Below, one piece after another: positions 1 to 8,503 of a DNA stretch of 64,000 bases. The DNA comes from DYQY01 sp964643725 (GTDB lineage Bacteria > Margulisbacteria > Riflemargulisbacteria > GWF2-35-9 > DYQY01), in contig CAZXTL010000002.1 of assembly GCA_964643725.1 (NCBI GenBank), forward strand, positions 1 through 64,000, given 5' to 3'. Each line of letters starts with the position of its first letter. The stretch's first letter is position 1. A program made the translations under genes and the position numbers. The notes under the pieces are model-generated. The model saw only the letters and a program-made list of their open reading frames with translations, had not been told where the DNA came from and made no database searches.

Positions 1-12
1 TCTATGTCTCAT
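1..12 (-). CDS. rplQ: 50S ribosomal protein L17, first four codons only (partial)
   Basis: Just after the rpoA stop codon the minus strand reads ATGAGACATAGA, translating M-R-H-R, the usual start of bacterial L17. A purine-rich AGAGGA stretch, inside the end of rpoA, lies about eight bases upstream and would serve as ribosome binding site. Gene order (rpoA followed by rplQ) is the standard end of the alpha operon. Only 12 bases are inside the window, so the call rests on position plus four residues. Confidence 0.75.
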
Positions 13-16
13 AATA

Positions 17-949
17 CTAGTCCTCTTTCAATCTCAATCCGTATTGTACTAACTTTTCATTTATTTCGTCAGCAGATTTCTTACCAAAATTCTTTATCTT
101 CATCAAATCTTTCATTGGTTTAACAACAAGCTCTGATACTGTCTGAATGCCTGCTTTACGAAGACAATTTGAAGATCTTGCAGATAATTCAAGGTCTTCT
201 ATAGATAACTCTAAATTAGAATTATCTTCAGGTTCTTTTCTTTTTTCTTCAGCAATTGCAAGTGGAACAATATGCTTGTAATCAGTAAATAAACTAAAAC
301 TATCTATAAGAACGTTAGAAGCATTCTCAATAGCATCATCTGCGCTAATTGTTCCGTTGGTCCATACTTCTAAAGTTAATTTATCAAGATCAGTTCTATT
401 CCCAACCCGAGTATTCTCAACTGTATGATTTACTTTCAATACAGGAGAAAAATCACAATCAACAGGAATAGTCCCAATAGACATATCTTCAAAATGATTA
501 AGCTCAGAAAGTCTATATCCAGTTCCGATTTCTACTCTCATTTCAATCTTTAACTTTGTATTACCAGTAATCGTAGCAATATGGTGATCCTTATTAATTA
601 TCTCTATCTCAGCATCGTGTTGAATATCAGACGCCTTTACATCACCTTTTTTACTAATATCAATAGTCATTGTTTTAGGAGTTGATGAAAAACTTTTTAA
701 ATACAATTTTTTAATATTTATAACTATATCAACAACGTCTTCCTTTATCCCTTCAATTGAACAAAATTCATGCTCGGCACCAGTAATCTTCACAGCAGTA
801 ACTGCTGCTCCAGGTAAAGAAGAAAGAAGAACTCTACGCATAGAATTCCCTAATGTATTACCATACCCTTTATCCAATGGATTTATAACCATCTTAACAT
901 AGTTCTTATCGTCGCTTTTTAAAACATCTACCTTTGTATTTAACTTCAC
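17..949 (-). CDS. rpoA: DNA-directed RNA polymerase subunit alpha
   Basis: RpoA dimerises to nucleate assembly of the core polymerase, and its C-terminal domain contacts UP elements and activators. The 310-residue protein has the N-terminal assembly motif GNSMRRVLLSSLPG near residues 34-47 and a complete C-terminal domain (LELSARSSNCLRKAGI, then KNFGKKSADEI) joined by an acidic linker around residues 233-247. The start is GTG, with AAGGAGG about ten bases upstream. It lies 25 bases after rpsD and directly before rplQ, as in the canonical alpha operon. Nothing unusual was seen. Confidence 0.98.
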   Translation of the reverse strand: MKLNTKVDVLKSDDKNYVKMVINPLDKGYGNTLGNSMRRVLLSSLPGAAVTAVKITGAEHEFCSIEGIKEDVVDIVINIKKLYLKSFSSTPKTMTIDISKKGDVKASDIQHDAEIEIINKDHHIATITGNTKLKIEMRVEIGTGYRLSELNHFEDMSIGTIPVDCDFSPVLKVNHTVENTRVGNRTDLDKLTLEVWTNGTISADDAIENASNVLIDSFSLFTDYKHIVPLAIAEEKRKEPEDNSNLELSIEDLELSARSSNCLRKAGIQTVSELVVKPMKDLMKIKNFGKKSADEINEKLVQYGLRLKED

Positions 950-974
950 GGCTAACAGGCCTCCTTCTTAATTT

Positions 975-1598
975 TTATCTAGAATAATACTCAACAATTA
1001 GCTGCATATTCACAGGAACTGCTGCTTCTTCCAAGTTAGGTATTCTCGTATAAATATACTTATTAGCACTTGAGTCAGCGGTAATCCAACTATGCCCTAC
1101 TTTATTTTTATTCTTCTCAATTATAGTTGCAAAGGATTCCTTTGAAGATTCCTTAATAGATAAAACATCATTCTCATTTACAAGATATGAAGGGATATCT
1201 ACCTTTTTCCCATTAACTAAAAAGTGTCCGTGTTTTACCAACTGCCTTGAATTCATTCTAGTATAAGCAAGCCCAGCTCTATAAACGACATTGTCTAATC
1301 TTCTTTCAACTAACTTTATTAATTCTTCAGCTGTATTCCCATGAGAATTATTAGCTTTTTGAAAATACTTACGAAATTGTCCTTCTGCAAGATAATAAAA
1401 TCTTTTAGCTTTCTGTTTTTCTCTCATACGAATACCAAATTCAGAAAGTTTACTTCTAAAAACTGGTCCATGTTGTCCAGGAGGGTAAGCCCTCTTTGCT
1501 AATGGACATTTTGGAGTTTCACACTTCTCACTTTTTAAAAAAAGCTTCGTGCCCTCTCTTCTACATAATTTACAAGACGATCCCTTGTACAAACCCAT
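975..1598 (-). CDS. rpsD: 30S ribosomal protein S4
   Basis: S4 is a primary 16S rRNA binder in small-subunit assembly and can act as an operon repressor. The 207-residue sequence keeps four N-terminal cysteines (C9, C12, C26, C31), so this is the zinc-binding form. The S4 RNA-binding domain follows at about residues 95-155 (RRLDNVVYRAGLA, VNGKKVDIPSYLV). It sits between rpsK and rpoA, the usual alpha-operon place. Cyanobacteria normally lack rpsD here, so this argues against a true cyanobacterium. Confidence 0.97.
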   Translation of the reverse strand: MGLYKGSSCKLCRREGTKLFLKSEKCETPKCPLAKRAYPPGQHGPVFRSKLSEFGIRMREKQKAKRFYYLAEGQFRKYFQKANNSHGNTAEELIKLVERRLDNVVYRAGLAYTRMNSRQLVKHGHFLVNGKKVDIPSYLVNENDVLSIKESSKESFATIIEKNKNKVGHSWITADSSANKYIYTRIPNLEEAAVPVNMQLIVEYYSR

Positions 1599-1613
1599 AC
1601 CAATATCTCCCTT

Positions 1614-2015
1614 CTATACTCTTCTTCTTTTGCGTGGTCTACATCCATTGTGTGGTATTGGCGTAACGTCTTTTATGGATATAACATCAATCCCTGCTGC
1701 CTGAATGGCTCTAATCGCAGTTTCTCTTCCTGGACCAGGACCTTTAACAAAAACATCAATATGTTGCATGCCATTTTCTTTAGCAATAATAGCAGCTCTT
1801 TCACCTGCTGATTGCGCAGCAAACGGTGTGCCTTTCTTAGAACCCTTAAAGCCAACTGCTCCAGAACTACCCCAAGAAATAACATTTCCTTCCAAATCTG
1901 TTATAGAAATGATTGTGTTATTAAAATTAGATTTAATAAAAGCAATTCCGTGTGATATATTCTTTTTAACTTTTTTCTTTTTAGTTACATTGGTTTTTTT
2001 CTTAGCAGCTACCAT
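1614..2015 (-). CDS. rpsK: 30S ribosomal protein S11
   Basis: S11 forms part of the small-subunit platform near the E site. The 133-residue protein has a lysine-rich N-terminal tail (residues 1-19), the conserved GIAFIKSNFNNTIISITD stretch, and the C-terminal DVTPIPHNGCRPRKRRRV end typical of the family. It starts at ATG 17 bases after rpsM and is followed closely by rpsD. Length and motifs are ordinary. Confidence 0.97.
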   Translation of the reverse strand: MVAAKKKTNVTKKKKVKKNISHGIAFIKSNFNNTIISITDLEGNVISWGSSGAVGFKGSKKGTPFAAQSAGERAAIIAKENGMQHIDVFVKGPGPGRETAIRAIQAAGIDVISIKDVTPIPHNGCRPRKRRRV

Positions 2016-2032
2016 TCTTCAACTCCTCTTTC

Positions 2033-2407
2033 CTACTTAACAGCTTTCTTCTTATTTGCTATTGTGGTCTTTTTTCCTCTTTTAGTACGTGCATTAGTCT
2101 TTGTTCTTTGCCCTCTAACTGGCAAATGCTTCTTATGCCTTACACCACGATAACATCCAATCTCTATCAATCTTTTAATATTTAAGGTTATTTCTTTTCT
2201 AAGATCACCTTCAATAACGTAATTAGACAGCTCTTCTCTTAAACGAACAATATCATTCTCGCTAAGGTCTTTAGCTCTTAAATCCTCAGAAATATTTAGT
2301 TTATTTAATATCTTTTTGCTTGTAACTAACCCAACTCCATAAATATAAGTTAAAGCTACAACTGTTCTTTTATTATTAGGTATATCTGTTCCCGCTAATC
2401 TTGGCAT
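2033..2407 (-). CDS. rpsM: 30S ribosomal protein S13
   Basis: S13 lies at the head of the 30S subunit and contacts P-site tRNA and the 50S subunit. The 124-residue protein opens with MPRLAGTDIPNNKRTV, has the helix-two-turn-helix region (YIYGVGLVTSKKIL) and ends in a basic tail containing RHKKHLPVRGQRTKTNART. It lies nine bases after rpmJ, in the standard rpmJ-rpsM-rpsK order. Confidence 0.97.
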   Translation of the reverse strand: MPRLAGTDIPNNKRTVVALTYIYGVGLVTSKKILNKLNISEDLRAKDLSENDIVRLREELSNYVIEGDLRKEITLNIKRLIEIGCYRGVRHKKHLPVRGQRTKTNARTKRGKKTTIANKKKAVK

Positions 2408-2416
2408 ATCTACTCC

Positions 2417-2530
2417 CTATCCTTGTCTTTGTTTGTGTTTTTGGTTTTCACAAATAACCATTACTCTACCAAATCTTTTAATGACCTTACACTTAGGGCA
2501 TATTTTCTTGACTGATGTTCTAACTTTCAT
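2417..2530 (-). CDS. rpmJ: 50S ribosomal protein L36
   Basis: The smallest large-subunit protein, 37 residues (MKVRTSVKKICPKCKVIKRF and onward). Cysteines at 11, 14 and 27 and histidine 32 give the zinc-binding form. The gene starts at ATG and ends in TAG between infA and rpsM, exactly where L36 is expected in the spc/alpha junction. It was found by translating the gap between those two genes. Confidence 0.97.
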   Translation of the reverse strand: MKVRTSVKKICPKCKVIKRFGRVMVICENQKHKQRQG

Positions 2531-2551
2531 TCTCTCTATACCTTCTGCTTT

Positions 2552-2767
2552 CTATTTTAGTCTAAAGGCAATTCTGCCTTTACTTAGATCATAAGGCGAC
2601 AATTCGACCTTTACCCTATCACCTAATAGTATCCTGATAAAATTTTTTCTAATTTTACCGGAAACATGTGCCAATATCTCCTGTCCTGTATCTAGCTTTA
2701 CTCTAAACATGGCGTTTGGTAAGGCTTCTACAATAACTCCCTCAACTTCTATAACATCTTTTACCAT
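2552..2767 (-). CDS. infA: Translation initiation factor IF-1
   Basis: IF-1 occupies the ribosomal A site during initiation. The product reads MVKDVIEVEGVIVEALPNAM and continues with the OB-fold RVKLDTGQEILAHVSGKIRKNFIRIL, 71 residues in all. The frame stays open for 17 codons further upstream, but the chosen ATG has GTAGGA five bases before it and gives the normal family length. It follows adk directly; no map gene lies between them. Confidence 0.96.
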   Translation of the reverse strand: MVKDVIEVEGVIVEALPNAMFRVKLDTGQEILAHVSGKIRKNFIRILLGDRVKVELSPYDLSKGRIAFRLK

Positions 2768-2828
2768 ACATCCTACCTTCGAAAAACCGGTTAAATATCT
2801 TAACAGGTTATCATTCATATTACAATTA

Positions 2829-3473
2829 CTATTTTTTCTTAAAAACTATTCTTTGTATTTCTTTCCATACATAATCAATCGCTTTTTCAGAATCTATTTC
2901 AATAACAGCTCCCTTACTACTATAAAACTCAAGCAAAGGTTGTGTTTCTTTTAAATAAACAGAGTATCTTTTCTTAACTGTTTCAGGCTTATCATCTTCT
3001 CTTATAATAAGCTTTTCGCCAGAAATATCACAAATACCATCAACCTTAGGAGGTCTATGCTTTATATGGTAAGTTTCTCCTGAAAGCTTAGCAGTTAATC
3101 TTCCACTGATTCTATCAGTTACTTCCTCTAATGAAACATTTAAATATATCACTATATCAAAAATAAAATTATTTTGTTCTAAAAACTCAGCTTGTGAAAG
3201 TTTTCTTGGATATCCGTCACAAATAATTTTCTCACCTTCAAGTTGCTTAAAACTATTCAAAAACATTTTATTAATGAGTTCATCAGGGACAAGCTCACCA
3301 GCTTTAATTATTGAAGAGATAGATCTTCCAATCTCAGTGTCCTCAGAGGCTGTTTTTCGTAAAATATCACCACTTGATAGATGTTTGTATCCAAAATTTT
3401 CAGCAATAAATTTTGCCTGTGTACCTTTTCCTGATCCTGGTGCTCCTAAAATCAATATTTTATTCATACTCAT
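2829..3473 (-). CDS. adk: Adenylate kinase
   Basis: Catalyses ATP + AMP to 2 ADP and keeps adenylate pools balanced in the cytoplasm. The P-loop GAPGSGKGTQAKFIA is at residues 10-24, followed by the AMP-binding segment (SSGDILR, GYPRKLSQAEF). The protein is 214 residues, a long-type enzyme with a LID insertion near residues 125-160. The LID has a single cysteine (GICDISGE), so it cannot bind zinc as Gram-positive enzymes do. It lies 14 bases after secY, within the spc operon. A second ATG two codons in is an alternative start. Confidence 0.96.
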   Translation of the reverse strand: MSMNKILILGAPGSGKGTQAKFIAENFGYKHLSSGDILRKTASEDTEIGRSISSIIKAGELVPDELINKMFLNSFKQLEGEKIICDGYPRKLSQAEFLEQNNFIFDIVIYLNVSLEEVTDRISGRLTAKLSGETYHIKHRPPKVDGICDISGEKLIIREDDKPETVKKRYSVYLKETQPLLEFYSSKGAVIEIDSEKAIDYVWKEIQRIVFKKK

Positions 3474-3486
3474 TGTCTCTTTTCTC

Positions 3487-4743
3487 CTATCTGACTAATT
3501 TATCATACTTATTTGAAATAAGGATTGTCTCAATTTGTCTTATCAAATCCATTGCTACGCCTACTATAATCAATAACGCAGTTCCACCTAATCCAATAAA
3601 ACTTGTCACATGCGTTAAATTTGCAGTAAGCATTGGCACTATCGATATCAAAGACAAAAATGTGGCACCAACAAATGTAAGTCTTGTTATTACGGCATCT
3701 AAATAATCTGCTGTAGGTTTCCCTGGCCTAATACCAAGAATAAACCCTCCGTATTTTTTAATGTTCTCTGCAAGCTCTTGTGGATTAAATGTAATGGCAG
3801 TATAGAAATAAGTAAAGAAAAATATTAATCCGGAAAAGGTAATAATATATAAAAATGTGCCATACCCAAACCAACCAGCTAAAAAACTAACTTTAGGAAA
3901 AAGCTGGATTAGCATTAATGGTAAAGACAATACTGATGATGCAAATATAATAGGTATAACACCACCTTGATTTATTTTCATTGGAAGATACGTGTTTTGA
4001 CCACCATACATTTTCCTTCCTACTACTCTTTTTGCATATTGAACCGGAATATTCCGTTGAGCTTCTTGAATGATAATGATTCCAATAGTAACTGCAATAA
4101 ACATAGCAACCATTACTAATACGTTCCAATAAGACAATCCACCTTTTATTAAAGTTACGGTATTCATGACATATTGTGGCATTTCTCCCACTATACCTAC
4201 AAAAATAAGAATACTTGCACCGTTACCTATTCCTCTTTCAGTTATTAACTCCCCTATCCACATAACAAGAGCAGTTCCTGCCATAAGACACAATACGGAT
4301 GATACTAAAAAGAGAGGGAAAGGCATTCCTGGCAAAAGCAATGATCTTAATCCAAAAGTAATTCCAACTGATTGAACAAAACCGATTGCCATAGTTAAAT
4401 ACCTAGTATACTGCTGTATACGTTTTCTTCCACTTTCTCCTTCTTCTTGAATCTCCTTTAAACTTGGATACATGATTGTTAGTAATTGCATAATAATGGA
4501 AGCGTTGATGTAGGGAATAATCCCTAAAGCAAAAACTGAAAATCTACTTAAGCCTCCACCAGAAAAAAGATCAAGAAAACCAAAAAAACCTCCTTGGCCA
4601 AACATATTAGCCAATTGCCCAAGATCTAATCCTGAAATTGGTATATTTATACCTAATCTAAAAAAAAAGATCATTGCGAAGGTAAAAAGTAATTTCTTTT
4701 GTAGATCTTCGATCTGAAAGAAACCGGAATAATTGTTAGCCAT
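3487..4743 (-). CDS. secY: Preprotein translocase subunit SecY
   Basis: SecY is the channel of the Sec translocon and works with SecE, encoded at the far end of this same gene run. The 418-residue protein has ten hydrophobic segments, the plug-region motif (GIIPYINASIIMQLL) and the conserved cytoplasmic loop RNIPVQYAKRVVGRKMYGG. Its start overlaps the end of rplO by eight bases, suggesting translational coupling. Length is normal. Confidence 0.97.
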   Translation of the reverse strand: MANNYSGFFQIEDLQKKLLFTFAMIFFFRLGINIPISGLDLGQLANMFGQGGFFGFLDLFSGGGLSRFSVFALGIIPYINASIIMQLLTIMYPSLKEIQEEGESGRKRIQQYTRYLTMAIGFVQSVGITFGLRSLLLPGMPFPLFLVSSVLCLMAGTALVMWIGELITERGIGNGASILIFVGIVGEMPQYVMNTVTLIKGGLSYWNVLVMVAMFIAVTIGIIIIQEAQRNIPVQYAKRVVGRKMYGGQNTYLPMKINQGGVIPIIFASSVLSLPLMLIQLFPKVSFLAGWFGYGTFLYIITFSGLIFFFTYFYTAITFNPQELAENIKKYGGFILGIRPGKPTADYLDAVITRLTFVGATFLSLISIVPMLTANLTHVTSFIGLGGTALLIIVGVAMDLIRQIETILISNKYDKLVR

Positions 4744-5185
4744 TAACTACCTCGGCCTTGCCGCCTACTTTTTCTATAAGTTCTATAGCCTTTTTGGAAA
4801 AAAGATCTGCTTTTACTGTTACAGCGTCTTTTAACTCACCTTGAGCTAATACTTTTATTCTTTTTGTTCTATTTGATATTATGCCTTTTTCTTTCAAAAC
4901 AATAATATCTACCTTTTTAAGCTTTAAATCACTAATTGTTGAAAGATTAACAATTTCATAATCCTTTTTAGTTAAGGCTGTAAAACCTTTTAACTTTGGA
5001 ACTTTTCTATATAAAGGCATTTGTCCACCTTCGAATCCTGAGCGCATTCCGCCACCACTTCTTGATTGCTGACCTTTATTTCCTTTACCAGATGTTTTTC
5101 CAAGACCAGAACTTTCGCCCCTGCCTACTCTTTTTCTTTTTGTTTGTGAACCAATATATGTTTTTAATTCAGATAGAATTCCCAT
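4736..5185 (-). CDS. rplO: 50S ribosomal protein L15
   Basis: Late-assembling large-subunit protein. The glycine- and arginine-rich N-terminal region (RVGRGESSGLGKTSGKG, then QQSRSGGGMRSGFEGGQ) and the C-terminal globular domain are both clear over 149 residues. The ATG was chosen because GGGAG lies six bases upstream; a TTG 18 bases further out lacks a binding site. The gene directly follows rpsE with 14 bases between, so there is no room for rpmD (L30), which usually sits here. Confidence 0.95.
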   Translation of the reverse strand: MGILSELKTYIGSQTKRKRVGRGESSGLGKTSGKGNKGQQSRSGGGMRSGFEGGQMPLYRKVPKLKGFTALTKKDYEIVNLSTISDLKLKKVDIIVLKEKGIISNRTKRIKVLAQGELKDAVTVKADLFSKKAIELIEKVGGKAEVVNG

Positions 5186-5199
5186 CTCAGACTCCCTTA

Positions 5200-5703
5200 T
5201 CAACTATTGTATGTTTTAACCTTAAGGTCAACACCACGCTCTTTTCTTACTTCTTCCAAACTAGTTAGATTCTTTAATCCATCTAAAGCAGCAAATGCAT
5301 TATTAATTACAGATGATGATCCTAAGGATTTAGATACTATATTATGTATCCCAGCTAACTCAAAAACTAATCTCATAACACCACCAGCAATAACTCCAGT
5401 ACCTTGAGGAGCAGGTCTTAAAAATACCTTACTTGCGCCAAGTCTTCCATTTGCTTCATGTGGAATAGTGCCACTTACAATATGAACTGATATCATACCT
5501 CTTTTAGCAGCATTAATAGCTTTCCTAATAGCCCCTGGAACCTCAGCAGCTTTCGCAACACCAACGCCAACTCTACCATTCATGTCGCCAACAACAACAG
5601 TTGCTCTAAAAGAAAGTTTTTTACCACCTTTAACTACTTTGGTGACCCTTCTTATTTGGACTATTTTTTCGACAAATTCACTATTTGATTCTATTTCTGA
5701 CAT
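5200..5703 (-). CDS. rpsE: 30S ribosomal protein S5
   Basis: S5 helps maintain decoding accuracy and has a spectinomycin-relevant loop. The 167-residue protein has the double-stranded RNA-binding-like N-terminal domain (VEKIVQIRRVTKVVKGGKK, FRATVVVGD) and the C-terminal domain with GASKVFLRPAPQGTGVIAGG. It lies between rplR and rplO. Standard length, nothing odd. Confidence 0.97.
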   Translation of the reverse strand: MSEIESNSEFVEKIVQIRRVTKVVKGGKKLSFRATVVVGDMNGRVGVGVAKAAEVPGAIRKAINAAKRGMISVHIVSGTIPHEANGRLGASKVFLRPAPQGTGVIAGGVMRLVFELAGIHNIVSKSLGSSSVINNAFAALDGLKNLTSLEEVRKERGVDLKVKTYNS

Positions 5704-5722
5704 GTTTCCTCCTATGATTTAG

Positions 5723-6031
5723 CTAAAACTGTAGCCCTTTACTCCTGGCTCCATCAGCAACTGCTTTGATCCTGCCATGATATATTCTGCCTGCTCTATC
5801 AAAAACAACGCTTTTGATTCCAAGACTTATGGCTTTCTCTCCTACGAGCTCTCCTACTTTAAAGGAAACTTCTTTATTAGCTCTTTGCTTTAAAATAAGA
5901 CTGGAGATTCCTAAAATAGTTTTTTGATTTTCATCATCAATAATTTGAACATAAACATTATTTAAACTTCTGCTTACTATCATTCTGGGTCTATCAGCTG
6001 TCCCAATTACTTGTTTTGTTGTTCTTCTCAT
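5723..6031 (-). CDS. rplR: 50S ribosomal protein L18
   Basis: L18 binds 5S rRNA together with L5. The product is 102 residues, with RPRMIVSRSLNNVYVQIIDD near the start and the C-terminal VFDRAGRIYHGRIKAVADGA. It is shorter than many L18 proteins because the basic N-terminal arm is only about 14 residues (MRRTTKQVIGTADR). The position between rplF and rpsE is canonical. Confidence 0.96.
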   Translation of the reverse strand: MRRTTKQVIGTADRPRMIVSRSLNNVYVQIIDDENQKTILGISSLILKQRANKEVSFKVGELVGEKAISLGIKSVVFDRAGRIYHGRIKAVADGARSKGLQF

Positions 6032-6048
6032 CTTAAATATTTCTCCTT

Positions 6049-6591
6049 TTACTTCTTAGCTGACTTTCCTGCTTTTCTAATAATACGTTCGTCAGAATAT
6101 TTTACGCCTTTACCTTTATAAGGTTCTGGTGGTCTTAACTTTCTAATGTTAGCTGATACCTGTCCAACTAATTGTTTATCAATACCTTTTACGGTTATTT
6201 TAGTATCTCCTACTAATTCGAAACTGATTCCATCAACAGCTTCAACTTCAATAGGATGAGAATAGCCTAATGCCATAGTTAATCCATTTCCCTTTTTTTG
6301 AACCCTATAACCAACTCCAACTAAATCTAACGTTTTTTCGAACCCATCAGTAACACCTTTTATCATATTCTTAATTAAAGTGTTATAAAGACCATGTTGG
6401 GCTTTAGCTTCATTGTCTTCAACATTCCTTGTTAAAACAACTTTATTATCTATTTGTACAATAGTAAGTTTAGTTGTCGGTATATCTAAGGACAACTCTC
6501 CTTTTGGACCTTTTACTTTTACTTGACCAACAGAAATGTCCACCTGAACATTAGCTTTGATCTCAACTGGTTTTGCGCCTATCTTTGACAT
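6049..6591 (-). CDS. rplF: 50S ribosomal protein L6
   Basis: L6 sits near the GTPase-associated centre. The 180-residue protein shows the two repeated alpha/beta domains and the conserved C-terminal segment IRKLRPPEPYKGKGVKYSDE. Internal GVGYRVQKKGNGLTMALGYSHP is characteristic of the family. Located 15 bases after rpsH in the normal spc order. Confidence 0.97.
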   Translation of the reverse strand: MSKIGAKPVEIKANVQVDISVGQVKVKGPKGELSLDIPTTKLTIVQIDNKVVLTRNVEDNEAKAQHGLYNTLIKNMIKGVTDGFEKTLDLVGVGYRVQKKGNGLTMALGYSHPIEVEAVDGISFELVGDTKITVKGIDKQLVGQVSANIRKLRPPEPYKGKGVKYSDERIIRKAGKSAKK

Positions 6592-6606
6592 AATATATTT
6601 ATCTCC

Positions 6607-7005
6607 CTACCAAACGTAACATAAAATTTCGCCACCAACATTTTTAATACGAGCATTTTTCCCACTAATAACACCTTTATTAGTTGAAAGAATTGATATT
6701 CCAAAACCACTCTTAACTTTAGGTATATCTTCTTTAGCAAGATATTGCCTTTTCCCTGGTGTACTTTGTTTTACCATATCATTTAAAACTGATTTTCCTT
6801 TTTCGTTATACTTCAAGGAAACTTTAATTATAGGTTTATTATCATTATCAATTTTTTCTATTTTAGAAAAAAAACCTTCTTTTTGCATAATAGTAACAAT
6901 ATCAAATTTAATCTTTGAGAAAGGAAATTGAATATCTACCTTTCTTGCATTGATACCATTTTTTATAATACAAATCATATCTGCTATAGGATCTGAAACG
7001 CTCAT
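6607..7005 (-). CDS. rpsH: 30S ribosomal protein S8
   Basis: S8 binds the central domain of 16S rRNA and in some bacteria represses the spc operon. The 132-residue sequence begins MSVSDPIADMICIIKNG and ends with the family hallmark GFGISILSTNKGVI...GGEILCYVW. It lies between rpsN and rplF. Normal length and start. Confidence 0.97.
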   Translation of the reverse strand: MSVSDPIADMICIIKNGINARKVDIQFPFSKIKFDIVTIMQKEGFFSKIEKIDNDNKPIIKVSLKYNEKGKSVLNDMVKQSTPGKRQYLAKEDIPKVKSGFGISILSTNKGVISGKNARIKNVGGEILCYVW

Positions 7006-7019
7006 TTATACCTCCTGAT

Positions 7020-7205
7020 TTACCAACTAGACTTTGTTACGCCTGGAAGTTCTCCAGCACAAGCTAGCTTCCTAAAACATAAACGACAAACACCAAATTT
7101 TCTAAGATGACCTCTCGACCTACCACAAATACTACATCTTCTCCTATATTGAATAGGGCTCTTCTTCTTTTTTTCATTTCTAACAACCATTGATATTTTT
7201 GCCAT
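7020..7205 (-). CDS. rpsN: 30S ribosomal protein S14, zinc-binding short form
   Basis: Short S14 (61 residues) with two CxxC pairs, C24/C27 and C40/C43, spaced as in zinc-binding type Z S14. The C-terminal half (GHLRKFGVCRLCFRKLACAG) and the end PGVTKSSW are typical. The long, cysteine-free form found in most proteobacteria and cyanobacteria is not present here. Sits between rplE and rpsH. Confidence 0.97.
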   Translation of the reverse strand: MAKISMVVRNEKKKKSPIQYRRRCSICGRSRGHLRKFGVCRLCFRKLACAGELPGVTKSSW

Positions 7206-7231
7206 CTATTATATCTCCTCTAATTAATTTG

Positions 7232-7792
7232 TTACTTTCTAAAAGGCATGCCTAATAGAGCTAGCAATTCCGTAGACTCTTCAAGATTTTCAGTTGAAGT
7301 AACAAAAGTAATATTGAATCCTCGTACCTTATCAACTTTATCAAAATCGATTTCTGGAAAAATTGTTTGTTCCTTAATTCCAAGCGTATAGTTTGATTGA
7401 TCATCAAATGCTTTTCTAGATACACCACGGAAATCTCTAATTTTTGGAAGTACCATATTGAAAAACTTATTCATAAATTGATACATCTTGTCTCCCCTAA
7501 GAGTAACCTTACAACCAATAGCAAGTCCTTCTCTTAACTTAAATCCAGCAATTGATTTCTTTGCTTTTGTAATTATAGGTTTCTGTCCGAAAAGAAGAGT
7601 AAAATCATCAACTGATGATTGAATCGCTTTAGAGTTGCTTATCGCTTCTCCAATTCCTCTATTAATTACTATTTTTTCGATTTTAGGAACTTGATTAGCA
7701 TTCTTAAAGTTAAACTTCTCTTGAAGAACCTTTACTATTTCAGTTTTATACTTTTCTTTTAAATCTATTGATGTTGAATTTTGTTTAACCAC
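7232..7792 (-). CDS. rplE: 50S ribosomal protein L5
   Basis: L5 binds 5S rRNA and contacts P-site tRNA. The 186-residue protein has PKIEKIVINRGIGEA, the loop GLAIGCKVTLRGDKMYQF and the C-terminal stretch DFRGVSRKAFDDQSNYTLG. The start is GTG with a GAGGAG about eleven bases upstream. It follows rplX by 17 bases. Confidence 0.96.
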   Translation of the reverse strand: MVKQNSTSIDLKEKYKTEIVKVLQEKFNFKNANQVPKIEKIVINRGIGEAISNSKAIQSSVDDFTLLFGQKPIITKAKKSIAGFKLREGLAIGCKVTLRGDKMYQFMNKFFNMVLPKIRDFRGVSRKAFDDQSNYTLGIKEQTIFPEIDFDKVDKVRGFNITFVTSTENLEESTELLALLGMPFRK

Positions 7793-7809
7793 GACTATTT
7801 GATCTCCTC

Positions 7810-8121
7810 TTATTTATCTATTATTTCGCTGCATTTTTTGCATTTTCTAACCAACTTACCTTTAACTTCTTCAATAGCTAAACGAGTAGGTTTTTTGCAA
7901 TATTTGCACACTACCATTACATTAGACCAATCAATTGGTTTTTCCATTTCAACAATGCCACCAGGACCTGATTGACTAGGTTTTTGGTGCTTTTTAACAG
8001 TATTAGCCTTCTCAACTAAAACTTTTGACTTTGAAGGAAGTACTTGTAAAATTTTTGATTTGAGACCCTTATTTTTTCCTGCTATAACTATAACTTCATC
8101 ATCTTTTTTCAACTTATTCAC
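7810..8121 (-). CDS. rplX: 50S ribosomal protein L24
   Basis: An assembly-initiating large-subunit protein with a KOW motif (DDEVIVIAGKNKGLKSKIL) at the N-terminus and SGPGGIVEMEKPIDWSNVMV in the middle, 103 residues. The GTG start was chosen because AAGGAG lies six bases before it; an in-frame TTG 18 bases upstream overlaps that site. Three cysteines near the C-terminus (CKYCKK, CKKC) may form a small metal knuckle. Confidence 0.95.
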   Translation of the reverse strand: MNKLKKDDEVIVIAGKNKGLKSKILQVLPSKSKVLVEKANTVKKHQKPSQSGPGGIVEMEKPIDWSNVMVVCKYCKKPTRLAIEEVKGKLVRKCKKCSEIIDK

Positions 8122-8131
8122 TATACTCTCC

Positions 8132-8500
8132 TTATACAACCTCTGGAGCTAATGAAATTATCTTAGCAAAAGATTTATCTCTTAACTCTCTAGCGATAGG
8201 CCCAAATATTCTTGTACCTTTTGGCAAATTTTGATTATTAATAATAACTGCAGCATTATCATCAAAACGAACTGAAGTTCCATCTTTTCTGATAATTGGT
8301 GACACAGTTCTTACAATTACTGCTTTAACTACTTCACTTCTTTTTACATTACCATCTGGCTGTGCTTTCTTAACACAAGCTACAATGATATCGCCAACAC
8401 TTGCAAACTTTCGTTTACTTCCACCTAATACTTTAATGCAAAGAATCTCTTTAGCTCCGGAATTGTCTGCAACTACTAATCTTGTTTCTGATTGAATCAT
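8132..8500 (-). CDS. rplN: 50S ribosomal protein L14
   Basis: L14 lies at the subunit interface and contacts 16S rRNA. The 122-residue sequence is the normal family length, beginning MIQSETRLVVADNSGAKEI and containing FDDNAAVIINNQNLPKGTRIFGP. It is three bases from rpsQ and ten from rplX, in the standard order. Confidence 0.97.
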   Translation of the reverse strand: MIQSETRLVVADNSGAKEILCIKVLGGSKRKFASVGDIIVACVKKAQPDGNVKRSEVVKAVIVRTVSPIIRKDGTSVRFDDNAAVIINNQNLPKGTRIFGPIARELRDKSFAKIISLAPEVV

Positions 8501-8503
8501 AGC

